This document shows, one piece after another, positions 53,756 to 62,385 of a DNA stretch of 64,000 bases (the stretch's first letter is position 1; the number at the start of each line of letters is the position of its first letter). The DNA comes from Aeromonas allosaccharophila. GTDB lineage: Bacteria > Pseudomonadota > Gammaproteobacteria > Enterobacterales > Aeromonadaceae. A program made the translations under genes and the position numbers. The notes beneath the pieces are model-generated. The model did not search any database. It saw nothing but the letters and a program-made list of their open reading frames with translations, and was not told the origin of the DNA. Where the stretch lies: NCBI RefSeq assembly GCF_000819685.1, contig NZ_CDBR01000025.1, forward strand, positions 1 through 64,000, read 5' to 3'.

Positions 53756-55027
53756 TTGCATCCGGCTTCACACCAACACCACACCACCTATGTCCATGAT
53801 GCCACTGCCTGCGAAGAGTGTGATCTGCTGATACCGGCCACACCGCTCGAGGTGGGGCAGGCCAGTTGCTGTCCCCGTTGCGGACACACCTTGAGCCGCT
53901 ACCTGCCGCAGCAGGAGTTGCGCCCGATCGCCTATGGTTTCGCGGCGCTCATCATGTTCGTGCTCGCCAATGCCTTTACCTTTATGTCCTTCTCGGCCAA
54001 AGGGATAGGCCAGGAGATGACCTTTCTGCAGAGCATCACCACCCTGGTGGATGAGGGCTATCTGTTTCTCGGCGCGGTGCTGAGCCTGACCCTGATCGGC
54101 CTGCCGCTGGTCTACATGGGCTCCATCATGCTAGTGCTGTGGCGGGTCGATAAAGATCTGCACAGCAATGCCCTGCGCTCCCTCGGCCGCCTGCTCTGCC
54201 GGATCAAACCCTGGCTGATGGTGGATGTCTTTCTGGTGGGGGTACTCATCTCGCTGGTCAAACTGATGGGGATGGCCGACATCAAGATGGGGCTGTCGTT
54301 CTGGGCCTTCGTCGGCTACACGGTGCTGCTCATCAAGATGATCTCCTCGCTGGATCAGATGTGGCTGTGGCAGCGGCTGTTCGGCCCCACCGCACCGCGC
54401 GAGATCGACCCTGAAGCGGGGGCTCTGGAATCCGGTCTGGTGGGCTGCCACATCTGTGGCGCCCTGAGCGAGGTGGACAGCCACAGCTGCTCCCGTTGTG
54501 GCGGTCACCTGCATGCGCGCAAGCCGGGCGGCCTGAACCGTACCTGGGCGCTGCTGTTTACCTCCGCCATTCTCTATGTGCCCGCCAATCTCTATCCCAT
54601 CATGGATACGGTGTTTCTCGGCGATGACAGCCCCTCCACCATCCTCGGTGGCGTGGTGCTGCTGTGGGCCATGGGCTCCTACCCCATCGCGGCGGTGATC
54701 TTTTTCGCCAGCGTGGTGGTGCCGCTGGTGAAAATACTGGCGCTATTCTGGCTTTGCTATATGGTGCAGCGCGGCAATGTCACCTCCCCCCTCGGCAAGC
54801 TCAAACTCTATCGCATGACCGAATTTGTCGGACGCTGGTCGATGATCGACGTCTTCGTGGTGGCCATTCTGGCGGGCCTGATCCGGCTCGACAATCTGAT
54901 GACCATCTACCCCGGCCCTGCGGCCGTCGCATTTGCAGGTGTGGTGCTGATCACCATGGTCGCCGCCATGAGTTTCGACTCCCGCCTGATCTGGGATTTA
55001 CAACAAGGAGAACGCGAACGTGAGTGA
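53756..55027 (+). CDS. pqiA: Intermembrane lipid transport membrane subunit PqiA
   Basis: A 423-residue (as called) inner-membrane protein of the PqiABC lipid-transport system. It has two repeats of a zinc-ribbon plus membrane domain: CEECDLLIP with CCPRCGHTLSR, then AALIMFVLANAFTFMSFSAK; and CHICGALSEVDSHSCSRCGG, then LLFTSAILYVPANLYPIMDT. The start is uncertain: a TTG at 53756 with GGGG ahead gives a product close to E. coli PqiA length (417), while an ATG at 53624 adds 44 residues of non-protein-like sequence. It overlaps pqiB by 8 bases. Confidence 0.88.
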   Translation: MHPASHQHHTTYVHDATACEECDLLIPATPLEVGQASCCPRCGHTLSRYLPQQELRPIAYGFAALIMFVLANAFTFMSFSAKGIGQEMTFLQSITTLVDEGYLFLGAVLSLTLIGLPLVYMGSIMLVLWRVDKDLHSNALRSLGRLLCRIKPWLMVDVFLVGVLISLVKLMGMADIKMGLSFWAFVGYTVLLIKMISSLDQMWLWQRLFGPTAPREIDPEAGALESGLVGCHICGALSEVDSHSCSRCGGHLHARKPGGLNRTWALLFTSAILYVPANLYPIMDTVFLGDDSPSTILGGVVLLWAMGSYPIAAVIFFASVVVPLVKILALFWLCYMVQRGNVTSPLGKLKLYRMTEFVGRWSMIDVFVVAILAGLIRLDNLMTIYPGPAAVAFAGVVLITMVAAMSFDSRLIWDLQQGERERE

Positions 55028-56669
55028 GCGTAAAAAAAGGTGGAAACCGGGCTCTGACTTTCTGAGCTCTGCCGCCGCAATCTGGATGGTGCCCCTGCTG
55101 GCGCTGTTCATCGGTCTCTGGATGCTGTTCCAGCACTGGTACTCCCAGGGCCCAAGCTTCACCCTGACAGTCGCCACTGCCGAGGGCATAGTCGCCGGCA
55201 AGACGGTGATCCGCTCCCGCGAAGTGGACGTCGGCCGTATCGAGGCCGTCGAGCTGAGCGATGACTACAGTCATGCCGTGCTGAAAGGACGGCTGACCAA
55301 TGCTGCCTCCGGCATGCTGCGCGGTGACAGCCAGTTCTGGGTGGTCAAGCCCAGAGTGGGCCGTGAAGGGGTATCGGGTCTTAGCACCCTGCTCTCCGGC
55401 GCCTATATCGAGCTCGCCCCCGGCAAGAAAGGTCGGGCGCGGGACGAATACGCCATGCTCGACAAACCGCCGCTCGCCTCCCTCGATGCCAAGGGGCTGC
55501 GTCTCACCCTCAGCAGTCGCGACACCCGCGCGCTGGGTGAAGGCTCCCCCATCAACTATCAGGGCTTCACCATAGGTCAGGTGGAAGAGGCGAAGTTCCT
55601 GCCGGAAAAGAGCGAGATGCAGTATCAAATCTTCATCCACGCCCCCTATGACATTCTGGTGAGCAGCAACTCCCGCTTCTGGATGACCCCGGGCTTCGAG
55701 GTCTCCATGAGCAGCGAGGGGATGAAGGTGAAGATGGATTCACTGGAGAGCCTGATCGATGGCGGCATCACCATGGGTCTGCCACCCGGCTGGGCGCCTG
55801 GCGAGCCGGTCAAACAGATGGAAGGGTTCACCCTGTTCCAGGATGAGGCGAGCGTGCTGGCCGGTAGTCTGGATCAGTTCATCGACTACGTCTTCCTGTT
55901 CGATGACAACGTCGGTGGCCTTCACCCGGGCGCGGCGGTGCAGTATCGCGGTATCCGGGTCGGTACCGTCATCTCCGCCCCCTACCTCATCGAGGACAAG
56001 GGCGTGCAGATCTTCAAGAACCGCCAGATCCCGGTGCTGGCCCGCATCGAAGTGCAGCGCCTCTCCCACCGCTATGCCAAGGCGGAGAAGGATCAGTGGC
56101 GCGCCCTGTTCGGCAAGCAGTTCAAGGAGGGGTTGCGTGCCAGCCTCAAGACCTCGAGCCTGCTGACCGGCGGCAAGATCATCGACCTCAACTTCTATCC
56201 GGACGCGCCGCGCTTCGAGCAGGCCAAGCTGGCCGGTTATCAGGTCTTCCCCACCGTGCAGGGCGGGCTGGATCAGATCGAGCGCAAGGTGAACCTCATC
56301 CTCGACAAGTTTGTCGACATGGACATGGCGACCACCCTGACCAAGGTCAACGGGTCACTCACCACCCTGGATGGCACCCTGAAGAACATCAGTGCTGTCA
56401 GCGCCAACCTGAACAAGCTCACCGCCAAGGACGCCACCCAGCAGCTGCCGGCCTCGCTCAACGAGAGCCTCAAGCAGTTGCAGGAAACCTTGCAGGCCTA
56501 TGATGCCCAGTCGCAGACCAATCAGGACCTGCGTCAGTCGGTGCAGACCCTCAATCAGTTGATGCGCGAACTGCAGCCGCTGGTGCACTCCCTCAACGAG
56601 CAGCCCAGCTCGCTGATCTTCGATCGCGCGCATCCATCGGACCCTGAGCCCAAGCGAGGCAAACAATGA
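55020..56669 (+). CDS. pqiB: Intermembrane lipid transport MCE protein PqiB
   Basis: A 549-residue protein with one N-terminal membrane helix (IWMVPLLALFIGLWMLFQHW) and three MCE domains. MCE starts are recognisable at FTLTVATAEGIVAGKTVIRS, LRLTLSSRDTRALGEGSPIN and FIDYVFLFDDNVGGLHPGAA. A C-terminal helical tail of about 150 residues follows (MATTLTKVNGSLTTLDGTLK and beyond), which in PqiB forms a needle across the periplasm. GTG start. It overlaps pqiC by ATGA. Confidence 0.94.
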   Translation: MSERKKRWKPGSDFLSSAAAIWMVPLLALFIGLWMLFQHWYSQGPSFTLTVATAEGIVAGKTVIRSREVDVGRIEAVELSDDYSHAVLKGRLTNAASGMLRGDSQFWVVKPRVGREGVSGLSTLLSGAYIELAPGKKGRARDEYAMLDKPPLASLDAKGLRLTLSSRDTRALGEGSPINYQGFTIGQVEEAKFLPEKSEMQYQIFIHAPYDILVSSNSRFWMTPGFEVSMSSEGMKVKMDSLESLIDGGITMGLPPGWAPGEPVKQMEGFTLFQDEASVLAGSLDQFIDYVFLFDDNVGGLHPGAAVQYRGIRVGTVISAPYLIEDKGVQIFKNRQIPVLARIEVQRLSHRYAKAEKDQWRALFGKQFKEGLRASLKTSSLLTGGKIIDLNFYPDAPRFEQAKLAGYQVFPTVQGGLDQIERKVNLILDKFVDMDMATTLTKVNGSLTTLDGTLKNISAVSANLNKLTAKDATQQLPASLNESLKQLQETLQAYDAQSQTNQDLRQSVQTLNQLMRELQPLVHSLNEQPSSLIFDRAHPSDPEPKRGKQ

Positions 56670-57235
56670 AAAAAGAGATCCTGACGCTGGCCCTGCTGGG
56701 CCTGCTGGCGGGTTGCAGCAGCCAGCCAAGCCTGCACTACTACTCGCTCGATGCCGACAGCCAGCAACCCGTGACGGCCCCGGCCCAACCGCAGCACCAA
56801 CTGGTGCTGCGCCCGGTGGCGCTGGCCAGCCAGCTCGACCGGATCAGTCTGGTCTATCAACTGGAAGGGCAAGAGTTGCACTTCACCGAGTACCATCGCT
56901 GGGCCGGTGCGCTCGACGATCAGCTCAACCAGCTCACCCTCAATGGCCTCTCCACCCGCCTGCCGGGCTGGGTGGTACGGCAGGATGGCGCCCGCAAGGG
57001 GCCGGTGCTGACCATTCTGGTGGAACGCTTTCAGGGCCGTCATGACGGCAGCGCCGTGTTGAGCGGTCGCTGGCGCCTGCTGGCTGAGGATGGCACCGTG
57101 CTGCGTGATGCCCCCTTCCGTCAGGAGCGGGTGCTACCGGCCGATGGCTACAACGCACTGGTGAACGAACTGGGTCAGGGCTGGCAACAGCTGCTCGACC
57201 AGATCGCCGCCGAGGTACGCCAGAGCGCCAGCTAA
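56666..57235 (+). CDS. pqiC: Outer-membrane lipoprotein PqiC
   Basis: A 189-residue lipoprotein with lipobox LLAGC (MKKEILTLALLGLLAGCSSQ) and the ABC-type transport auxiliary fold: [50 protein letters not shown] and GWQQLLDQIAAEV. It is thought to dock PqiB at the outer membrane. Last gene of pqiABC. The overlapping starts and stops show one coupled operon. Confidence 0.92.
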   Translation: MKKEILTLALLGLLAGCSSQPSLHYYSLDADSQQPVTAPAQPQHQLVLRPVALASQLDRISLVYQLEGQELHFTEYHRWAGALDDQLNQLTLNGLSTRLPGWVVRQDGARKGPVLTILVERFQGRHDGSAVLSGRWRLLAEDGTVLRDAPFRQERVLPADGYNALVNELGQGWQQLLDQIAAEVRQSAS

Positions 57236-57263
57236 TCGGCCATCAGCCGATTGCAGAGATAAA

Positions 57264-57291
57264 AAAACGACGCCAGCTGGCGTCGTTTCAC
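57264..57291. terminator. Terminator between pqiC and araC
   Basis: AACGACGCCAG-CTGGCGTCGTT palindrome with an A run before and TTTC after; it can serve both convergent genes. Confidence 0.7.
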
Positions 57292-57362
57292 ATTGCAGCA
57301 ACCCCGCGAAAGAGAGGGTTGAGTCTATTTTTGAATCTTCGCAATCTAGCTGAAACCTGATG

Positions 57363-58274
57363 TCATAACGGAGTCGCACATTTCCGATATTCCGAAGGAC
57401 TGACCCCCACCCGTTTTTTGAACACCCGCGAGAAGTAGAGCTGATCGTCATAGCCCACCTGCTGACCTATGGTGGCCACCGACATGGGGGTGGTCTGCAG
57501 CAGCAGCTTGGCCCGCATGATCCGCTGATCCTCGCGCCAGCGCACTATGCTCACCCCCACCTGCTCGCGAAACAGATGGGCCAGCCGTGACGGGGACAAA
57601 AACACCTGCTCGGCCAGCGCCTCCACCGAAATCTCGGCGCAGAGCGATTCGCTCAGGATCTGGCACGCCTGGTGAACCCGGTGATCTATGGTGGGGTAGG
57701 CATTGAGGGAGGAGGCTTCATAGCAGCGAATGAGCAGCCGCTCCAGCAGGTTCATGGCCAGCTGTTCCGACATGGGTCGCAGCTGCTGGTGGGTCTCCTC
57801 GATGTCGAGGAACAGGGCGTCGAACTCGGCGAGCAAGGCGGCGTCCGCCAGTTGCAGGCGCCCCACCCGCTCCGTCACCTGCGGCCACTTGAGCCAATCA
57901 GCCCAGTAGGCCCGCGGCCGGAAATAGACCCAGCGGTGATACCACTCCCGCGCATCCGGCGCCCGGCCGTAATGGTGCACCGCCGCCGGTGGGAACAACA
58001 GCAGGTCACCGGGCTCCACGGTGAAGGCCTGCTCCCCCTGGAAGATCTGCCCCTTGCCCTTGATGGTCAGGTTGACGATGAAGCCCTTCATTCCCTGGGG
58101 CCGGTCGATGATGAAGTCGAGCGCACTCCCCTGCTCGATGGGGGTCATGCCCGAGACCAGGAAGACATCGAAGGCGTAACCCGGCAGCAGGGGGTTGAGT
58201 TGTTTCGGCTTCTCTTTTTGCATCGAGGACATGGCGGAAAACAGCGCTTGGGTAAAAAAATCGGCTTGGGCCAT
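57363..58274 (-). CDS. araC: Arabinose operon regulator AraC
   Basis: AraC activates the arabinose genes when L-arabinose is bound. The 303-residue product shares the sensor-domain motifs NPLLPGYAFDVFLVSGMTPI, LDFIIDRPQGMKGFIVNLTI, GDLLLFPPAAVHHYGRAPDA and REWYHRWVYFRPRAYW. The two-HTH DNA-binding domain has FLSPSRLAHLFREQVGVSIV and YDDQLYFSRVFKKRVGVSPS. An extra 20-odd residues at the N-terminus precede the arm. AAGGTGAG sits before the ATG. It follows araH on the same strand. Confidence 0.95.
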   Translation of the reverse strand: MAQADFFTQALFSAMSSMQKEKPKQLNPLLPGYAFDVFLVSGMTPIEQGSALDFIIDRPQGMKGFIVNLTIKGKGQIFQGEQAFTVEPGDLLLFPPAAVHHYGRAPDAREWYHRWVYFRPRAYWADWLKWPQVTERVGRLQLADAALLAEFDALFLDIEETHQQLRPMSEQLAMNLLERLLIRCYEASSLNAYPTIDHRVHQACQILSESLCAEISVEALAEQVFLSPSRLAHLFREQVGVSIVRWREDQRIMRAKLLLQTTPMSVATIGQQVGYDDQLYFSRVFKKRVGVSPSEYRKCATPL

Positions 58275-58312
58275 TGTAAAGACTCACCTTGGGAACGCGC
58301 TATCCGGCGCTC

Positions 58313-58401
58313 GGCGCCGTGTGAAATTGGTGAACTGGCTCACAACGGGATATGCCGTGAGCCACGGCGCCACCCTGGCAAGGCCCGCTGAACGCGGGCC
58401 T
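58313..58401. other. Structured araH-araC intergenic region (nested inverted repeats)
   Basis: GGCGCCGTG (58313-58321) pairs with CACGGCGCC (58363-58371). Inside it GGCTCAC (58337-58343) pairs with GTGAGCC (58357-58363). A separate AGGCCCGC (58381-58388) / GCGGGCCT (58394-58401) hairpin lies next to the araH stop. None has a T run, so these look like RNA processing or protein-binding elements. Confidence 0.6.
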
Positions 58402-58418
58402 GCATGGTTGGACAGGGA

Positions 58419-59420
58419 TCAGACGCGCGCCTTGCGCACCTGCTTGTAGCGGTCGAACAGCACGGCGGCGAGCAGGATGAGGCCACGCACTACGTACTGG
58501 GCAAACGGGGAGATGTTGAGCAGGTTCATGGCGTTCTCCATCAACCCCAAAATCAGCACCCCAGCGATGATGTAGGAGATCTTGCCGATCCCCCCCTTCA
58601 TGGAGACCCCCCCCAGCACGCAGGCGGAGATCACCACCAGCTCGAAGCCGATAGAGGTCATCGGCTGGCCCGAGGTCATGCGCGAGGCCAGTATGATGCC
58701 GGCGATGGAGGCAATCAGCCCGGTCATGGTGAAGATGATGATCTTGGTGCGCACCACGTTGACCCCGGCCAGACGCGCCGCCTCCTCATTACCCCCCATA
58801 GCCAGGGTGTTGCGGCCAAAAGTGGTCTTGTTGAGCAGCAGGCCGAACAGCACGAAGCAGACGGCGGTCAGCCAGACTGGGGTCGGAATGCCGAGCAGGG
58901 CGGAGTTGCCGAGCTCGAAGAAACGCTCCTCGACAATGCCCACCGCCTTGCCGTCGGAGATGATGTAGCCCACCCCGCGCGCCATCTGCATGGTGGCGAG
59001 GGTGGTGATGAGGGCGTTAATCTTGAATTTGGCCACCACTATGCCGTTGATGAGGCCAAACAGCACTCCCACCGACATGCCGGCCAGGATGCCGACCGTG
59101 ATGCTCTCGGTGGCGTTGATGCCGACCGCGCAGGCGACGCCGGAGCAGGCCACCACGGAACCGACCGACATATCGAACTCTCCGGAGGCGAGGCAGAACA
59201 GCATACCGCAGGCCACCATGCCCGACATGGAGACGGCGAGCCCGAGCCCGCGCATGTTGATCAGGCTGGCGAAGTTGGGCACCAGCACGCAGGCCAGCAG
59301 GAACAGGATGGCGAAGATCACCAGCATGCCGTATTGATCCCAGACGCGGGCCAGTTGCAGGCGGGAGCCGCTGGCCGCCGCGGTGCTGGCGGCCTGGCCG
59401 ACTGAGGTAGTAGTTGTCAT
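58419..59420 (-). CDS. araH: L-arabinose ABC transporter permease AraH
   Basis: A 333-residue inner-membrane permease of the ribose/arabinose (BPD_transp_2) family, with about ten hydrophobic segments. Recognisable parts are ASLINMRGLGLAVSMSGMVA, ACGMLFCLASGEFDMSVGSV and RNTLAMGGNEEAARLAGVNV (the EAA-like coupling loop). It ends FDRYKQVRKARV. Transcribed with araF and araG, 48 bases after araG. Confidence 0.95.
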   Translation of the reverse strand: MTTTTSVGQAASTAAASGSRLQLARVWDQYGMLVIFAILFLLACVLVPNFASLINMRGLGLAVSMSGMVACGMLFCLASGEFDMSVGSVVACSGVACAVGINATESITVGILAGMSVGVLFGLINGIVVAKFKINALITTLATMQMARGVGYIISDGKAVGIVEERFFELGNSALLGIPTPVWLTAVCFVLFGLLLNKTTFGRNTLAMGGNEEAARLAGVNVVRTKIIIFTMTGLIASIAGIILASRMTSGQPMTSIGFELVVISACVLGGVSMKGGIGKISYIIAGVLILGLMENAMNLLNISPFAQYVVRGLILLAAVLFDRYKQVRKARV

Positions 59421-59468
59421 GGTATTTCTCCTGAAAATTCCGGGTGCTATCTCGTTGCGGTCAGCAGA

Positions 59469-60968
59469 TCAACGGGCCGGCATGGCCAGATTGAGCGCCT
59501 TGACCTCGTTGGCCTCATCGTGGGAGAGCTCGCCGGCGATCTCCCCCTCCCGCATGACCATGATCCGGTCCGCGATGCCCAGCACTTCCGGCAGCTCGCT
59601 TGATACCACCACCACGGCGATGCCCACCTTGGCCAGATCGTAAATCACGTTGTAAATCTCGTTCTTTGCCCCGACGTCGATGCCGCGGGTCGGCTCGTCG
59701 AGCAAGATGACCTTCATGTCCTCGGAGAGCCAGCGCCCCAGAATGGCCTTCTGCTGGTTGCCGCCGGAGAGGTTCATGATGGCCTGATGGGGAGACGGGG
59801 TCTTGACCCGCATGTCGCGGATCCGCAGCCTCGCGTTCTCGTCCTCCCACTGCTGGTTGATCCAGAAGCCCCCCCACGCCTTGTGACGGCGGGCGCTGAT
59901 GTTGATGTTCTCCTGCACCGAATGGATGGGGATGATACCGAGGGCCTTGCGGTCCTCGGTACAGAGCATGATGCCGCTGCGAATGGCGTCGATGGGGCTA
60001 CCGATGACCACCGGCTTGCCAAACACGGCTATCTCGCCGCTGTGCATCTTGTCGGCGCCGAAGATGATCTTCATCAGCTCGCTGCGCCCGGCCCCCACCA
60101 GCCCGAAGATGCCGAGGATCTCCCCGCGCTTGACCTCGAACGACACAGGTGCCTTGAGCCCCGGCCCCATCAGGTTCTCCACCTTGAGGCCCGCCTCGCC
60201 GAGCGGCCTTGGGCTGTAGCCATAGATGTCGGTCAGCTCGCGCCCCACCATGGTCTTGACCAGCAGATCCCGGTCCACCTCGGCCATGGAGGCGAAGGTG
60301 CGCACAAACTGGCCATCCTTGAATACGGTGATGGCATCGCACAGGGCAAAGATCTCGTCCATCCGGTGAGAGACGTAGAGAATGACCTTGCCCTCGTCCC
60401 GCAGCTGTCGGATGACACGAAACAGCTGCTCAATCTCGCGCGACGAGAGACTGCTGGTCGGCTCGTCGAAGGCGATGACGCTGGCATCCCGGGTCAGCGC
60501 CTTGGCGATCTCCACCATCTGCCACTGTCCGAGCGACAGGTACTTGAGCGGCGTCTCGGGGGAGACATCCATGCCGAGGCGCGCCAGCTGCCTGGCCGCA
60601 TCCTGATAGAGCTTCTCCCGGTCGATGATCCCGCGCCGGGTCGGCAGCTGACCGAGGTAGATGTTCTCGGCCACCGTCATCTCGGGCACCAGGTGCAACT
60701 CCTGATAGATGATGGCGATCCCGCTCTCCAGCGCATCGACCGTGCTCTGAAAGACCCGCTCCTGGCCGGCCAGCTTCACCACTCCGGTGGTGGGCGACTG
60801 GAAACCGCTCAGGATCTTGAGCAGGGTGGACTTGCCCGCGCCGTTTTCCCCCATCAGCGCGTGCACCGTGCCCTGCTGGCAGCAGAAGGAGACGTTCTTC
60901 AGCGCCTTGACGCCGGGAAACTCCTTGCTGATGCCGCAAAACTCCAGATAAGGAACTGACTGATTCAT
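59469..60968 (-). CDS. araG: L-arabinose ABC transporter ATP-binding protein AraG
   Basis: A 499-residue double ABC ATPase. The first domain has Walker [16 protein letters not shown], signature [16 protein letters not shown] and Walker [12 protein letters not shown]. The second has a Walker A-like [14 protein letters not shown], signature [15 protein letters not shown] and Walker [17 protein letters not shown]. This is the usual asymmetric pair of sugar ATPases such as AraG and RbsA. It lies between araF and araH. Confidence 0.96.
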   Translation of the reverse strand: MNQSVPYLEFCGISKEFPGVKALKNVSFCCQQGTVHALMGENGAGKSTLLKILSGFQSPTTGVVKLAGQERVFQSTVDALESGIAIIYQELHLVPEMTVAENIYLGQLPTRRGIIDREKLYQDAARQLARLGMDVSPETPLKYLSLGQWQMVEIAKALTRDASVIAFDEPTSSLSSREIEQLFRVIRQLRDEGKVILYVSHRMDEIFALCDAITVFKDGQFVRTFASMAEVDRDLLVKTMVGRELTDIYGYSPRPLGEAGLKVENLMGPGLKAPVSFEVKRGEILGIFGLVGAGRSELMKIIFGADKMHSGEIAVFGKPVVIGSPIDAIRSGIMLCTEDRKALGIIPIHSVQENINISARRHKAWGGFWINQQWEDENARLRIRDMRVKTPSPHQAIMNLSGGNQQKAILGRWLSEDMKVILLDEPTRGIDVGAKNEIYNVIYDLAKVGIAVVVVSSELPEVLGIADRIMVMREGEIAGELSHDEANEVKALNLAMPAR

Positions 60969-61040
60969 GTTTCACTCCAGCCGACCGGCATGGCGCACTC
61001 CGCCATGCCGGTCTCGGTGTCAGGGTTTAGATGGCGTCAA

Positions 61041-62024
61041 TCACAGACCTTTCTTCTGCAGCTCGACCTTGAAGTTGTCGCGGGTGATGAGTACCACGTC
61101 GGTCACCTCAGTGAACTTGGCCGGCTCGGCGCCGTTGACCACCCAGTCATGGAGCATCTGGATGCTCTTGTAACCGTGCACATCCGGGCTTGGCAGCAGG
61201 GAGCCGAGGAAGCCGGTGGCGCTGGACTTGGAGAGCTCGTTCACCGCATCCACCCCGTTGATGCCGATGCCGATGACGTTCTCGGCCTTGAAGCCCTGCC
61301 CTTCGGTTGCGCGCACGCCGCCGAGTACCGTGTTGTCATTCATGCCGACGATGAGCCAGTTCTTCACCTCGGGGTGCTGCACCAGCATGGAGTTGGCGGC
61401 ATCTAGTGCCCCCGGAATGTCGTTGGCCTTGGTCGGCGAGCGGTAGATCTGCCCTTCGGGGAAACCGGCGGCCTTGAGCGCGCTCAAGGAGCCTTCGACC
61501 CGGCGACGGGCGGTGTCGAGCTCATCGGCGGTGATGGCGAGCACCCCGGTCGCCTTCACGTCCCACTGGCGTTTTTGCATCTCCTTGTAGAGCTCCTGGC
61601 CCTGGCGTTCACCAATCTTGGTGGCGGCCATCATCACCAGCGGCACCTGCTCCATGGGCTGGCCCTTGGCGTTGACGAACTGGTCGTCCACCGTGATGAC
61701 CTTCAGATCCATGCTGTTGGCCTTGGCCATGATGGCGGCCCCGAGCTTGGGATCCGGGGTACAGATGACGAAGCCCTTGGCGCCGTTGGCCGCCAGGCTG
61801 TCGATGGCATTGAGGGTCTTCTCGCCATCGGGGACGGCTATCTTGATCACCTCGAAGCCGAGATCCTTACCCGCCTTGTCGGCGAAGTTCCATTCGGTCT
61901 GGAACCAGGGCTCCTCCGGCTGCTTGACCAGATAACCCAGCTTCAGCGCCTCGGCCGAGAAAGCAGAATTTGCCATACCAAGGGCAAACCCCATTGCGAT
62001 CATGCTGTTAACGATTTTGTTCAT
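61041..62024 (-). CDS. araF: L-arabinose-binding periplasmic protein AraF
   Basis: A 327-residue periplasmic binding protein. The signal peptide is MNKIVNSMIAMGFALGMANS, cut near AFSAEA. The mature part has LKLGYLVKQPEEPWFQTEWN, GFVICTPDPKLGAAIMAKAN, VITVDDQFVNAKG and IVGMNDNTVLGGVRATEGQG followed by IGIGINGVDAV, all typical of AraF. The ATG at 62024 with GGAGA ahead was chosen over an in-frame start at 62063. First gene of araFGH, divergent from araB. Confidence 0.96.
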   Translation of the reverse strand: MNKIVNSMIAMGFALGMANSAFSAEALKLGYLVKQPEEPWFQTEWNFADKAGKDLGFEVIKIAVPDGEKTLNAIDSLAANGAKGFVICTPDPKLGAAIMAKANSMDLKVITVDDQFVNAKGQPMEQVPLVMMAATKIGERQGQELYKEMQKRQWDVKATGVLAITADELDTARRRVEGSLSALKAAGFPEGQIYRSPTKANDIPGALDAANSMLVQHPEVKNWLIVGMNDNTVLGGVRATEGQGFKAENVIGIGINGVDAVNELSKSSATGFLGSLLPSPDVHGYKSIQMLHDWVVNGAEPAKFTEVTDVVLITRDNFKVELQKKGL

Positions 62025-62155
62025 GCGAGTGTCTCCAGGTGTTCTATCAATCCATGTATCCACGCAGTGCTGCTCATTGAGTCAATCAAGTCACAGCCAT
62101 ATAAAAACATGCTTAAACAGGACTTTATTGTTGTTGCTAGTTGAGCGAACCAAGT

Positions 62156-62171
62156 TGTAATCGTTTTCACA
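62156..62171. promoter_or_regulatory. CRP-cAMP site in the araF-araB interval
   Basis: TGTAA-TCGTTT-TCACA: one mismatch to the CRP consensus TGTGA-N6-TCACA. It lies 132 bp from the araF start and 215 bp from the araB start, so it may serve both promoters. Confidence 0.65.
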
Positions 62172-62254
62172 TGGAAAAATGGAGAGCAGGATCACGCCAT
62201 GAAATTGCAGCCGTTTTGTCTATGTTTTCAGCAAAATAATCACATAGCGGATCT

Positions 62255-62298
62255 TCGATGGCCGTCACCCTCTTGTCGGCATAGCGTTTAAATCCATA
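62255..62298 (+). promoter_or_regulatory. AraC half-sites upstream of araB
   Basis: TAGCGTTTAAATCCATA (62282-62298) is a near-perfect match to the E. coli araI1 half-site (TAGC-N7-TCCATA). TAGCGGATCTTCGATGG (62255-62271) resembles araI2. They are 27 bp apart, not the 21 bp of the E. coli pair. Confidence 0.65.
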
Positions 62299-62385
62299 TT
62301 TCCAGCAGCCAATGGCTAACCGCCCGTCCGGTCCATCTCCTATGGTTCCTCACCAGTCACCCCTCATTGATGGTCAGGAGCACTT

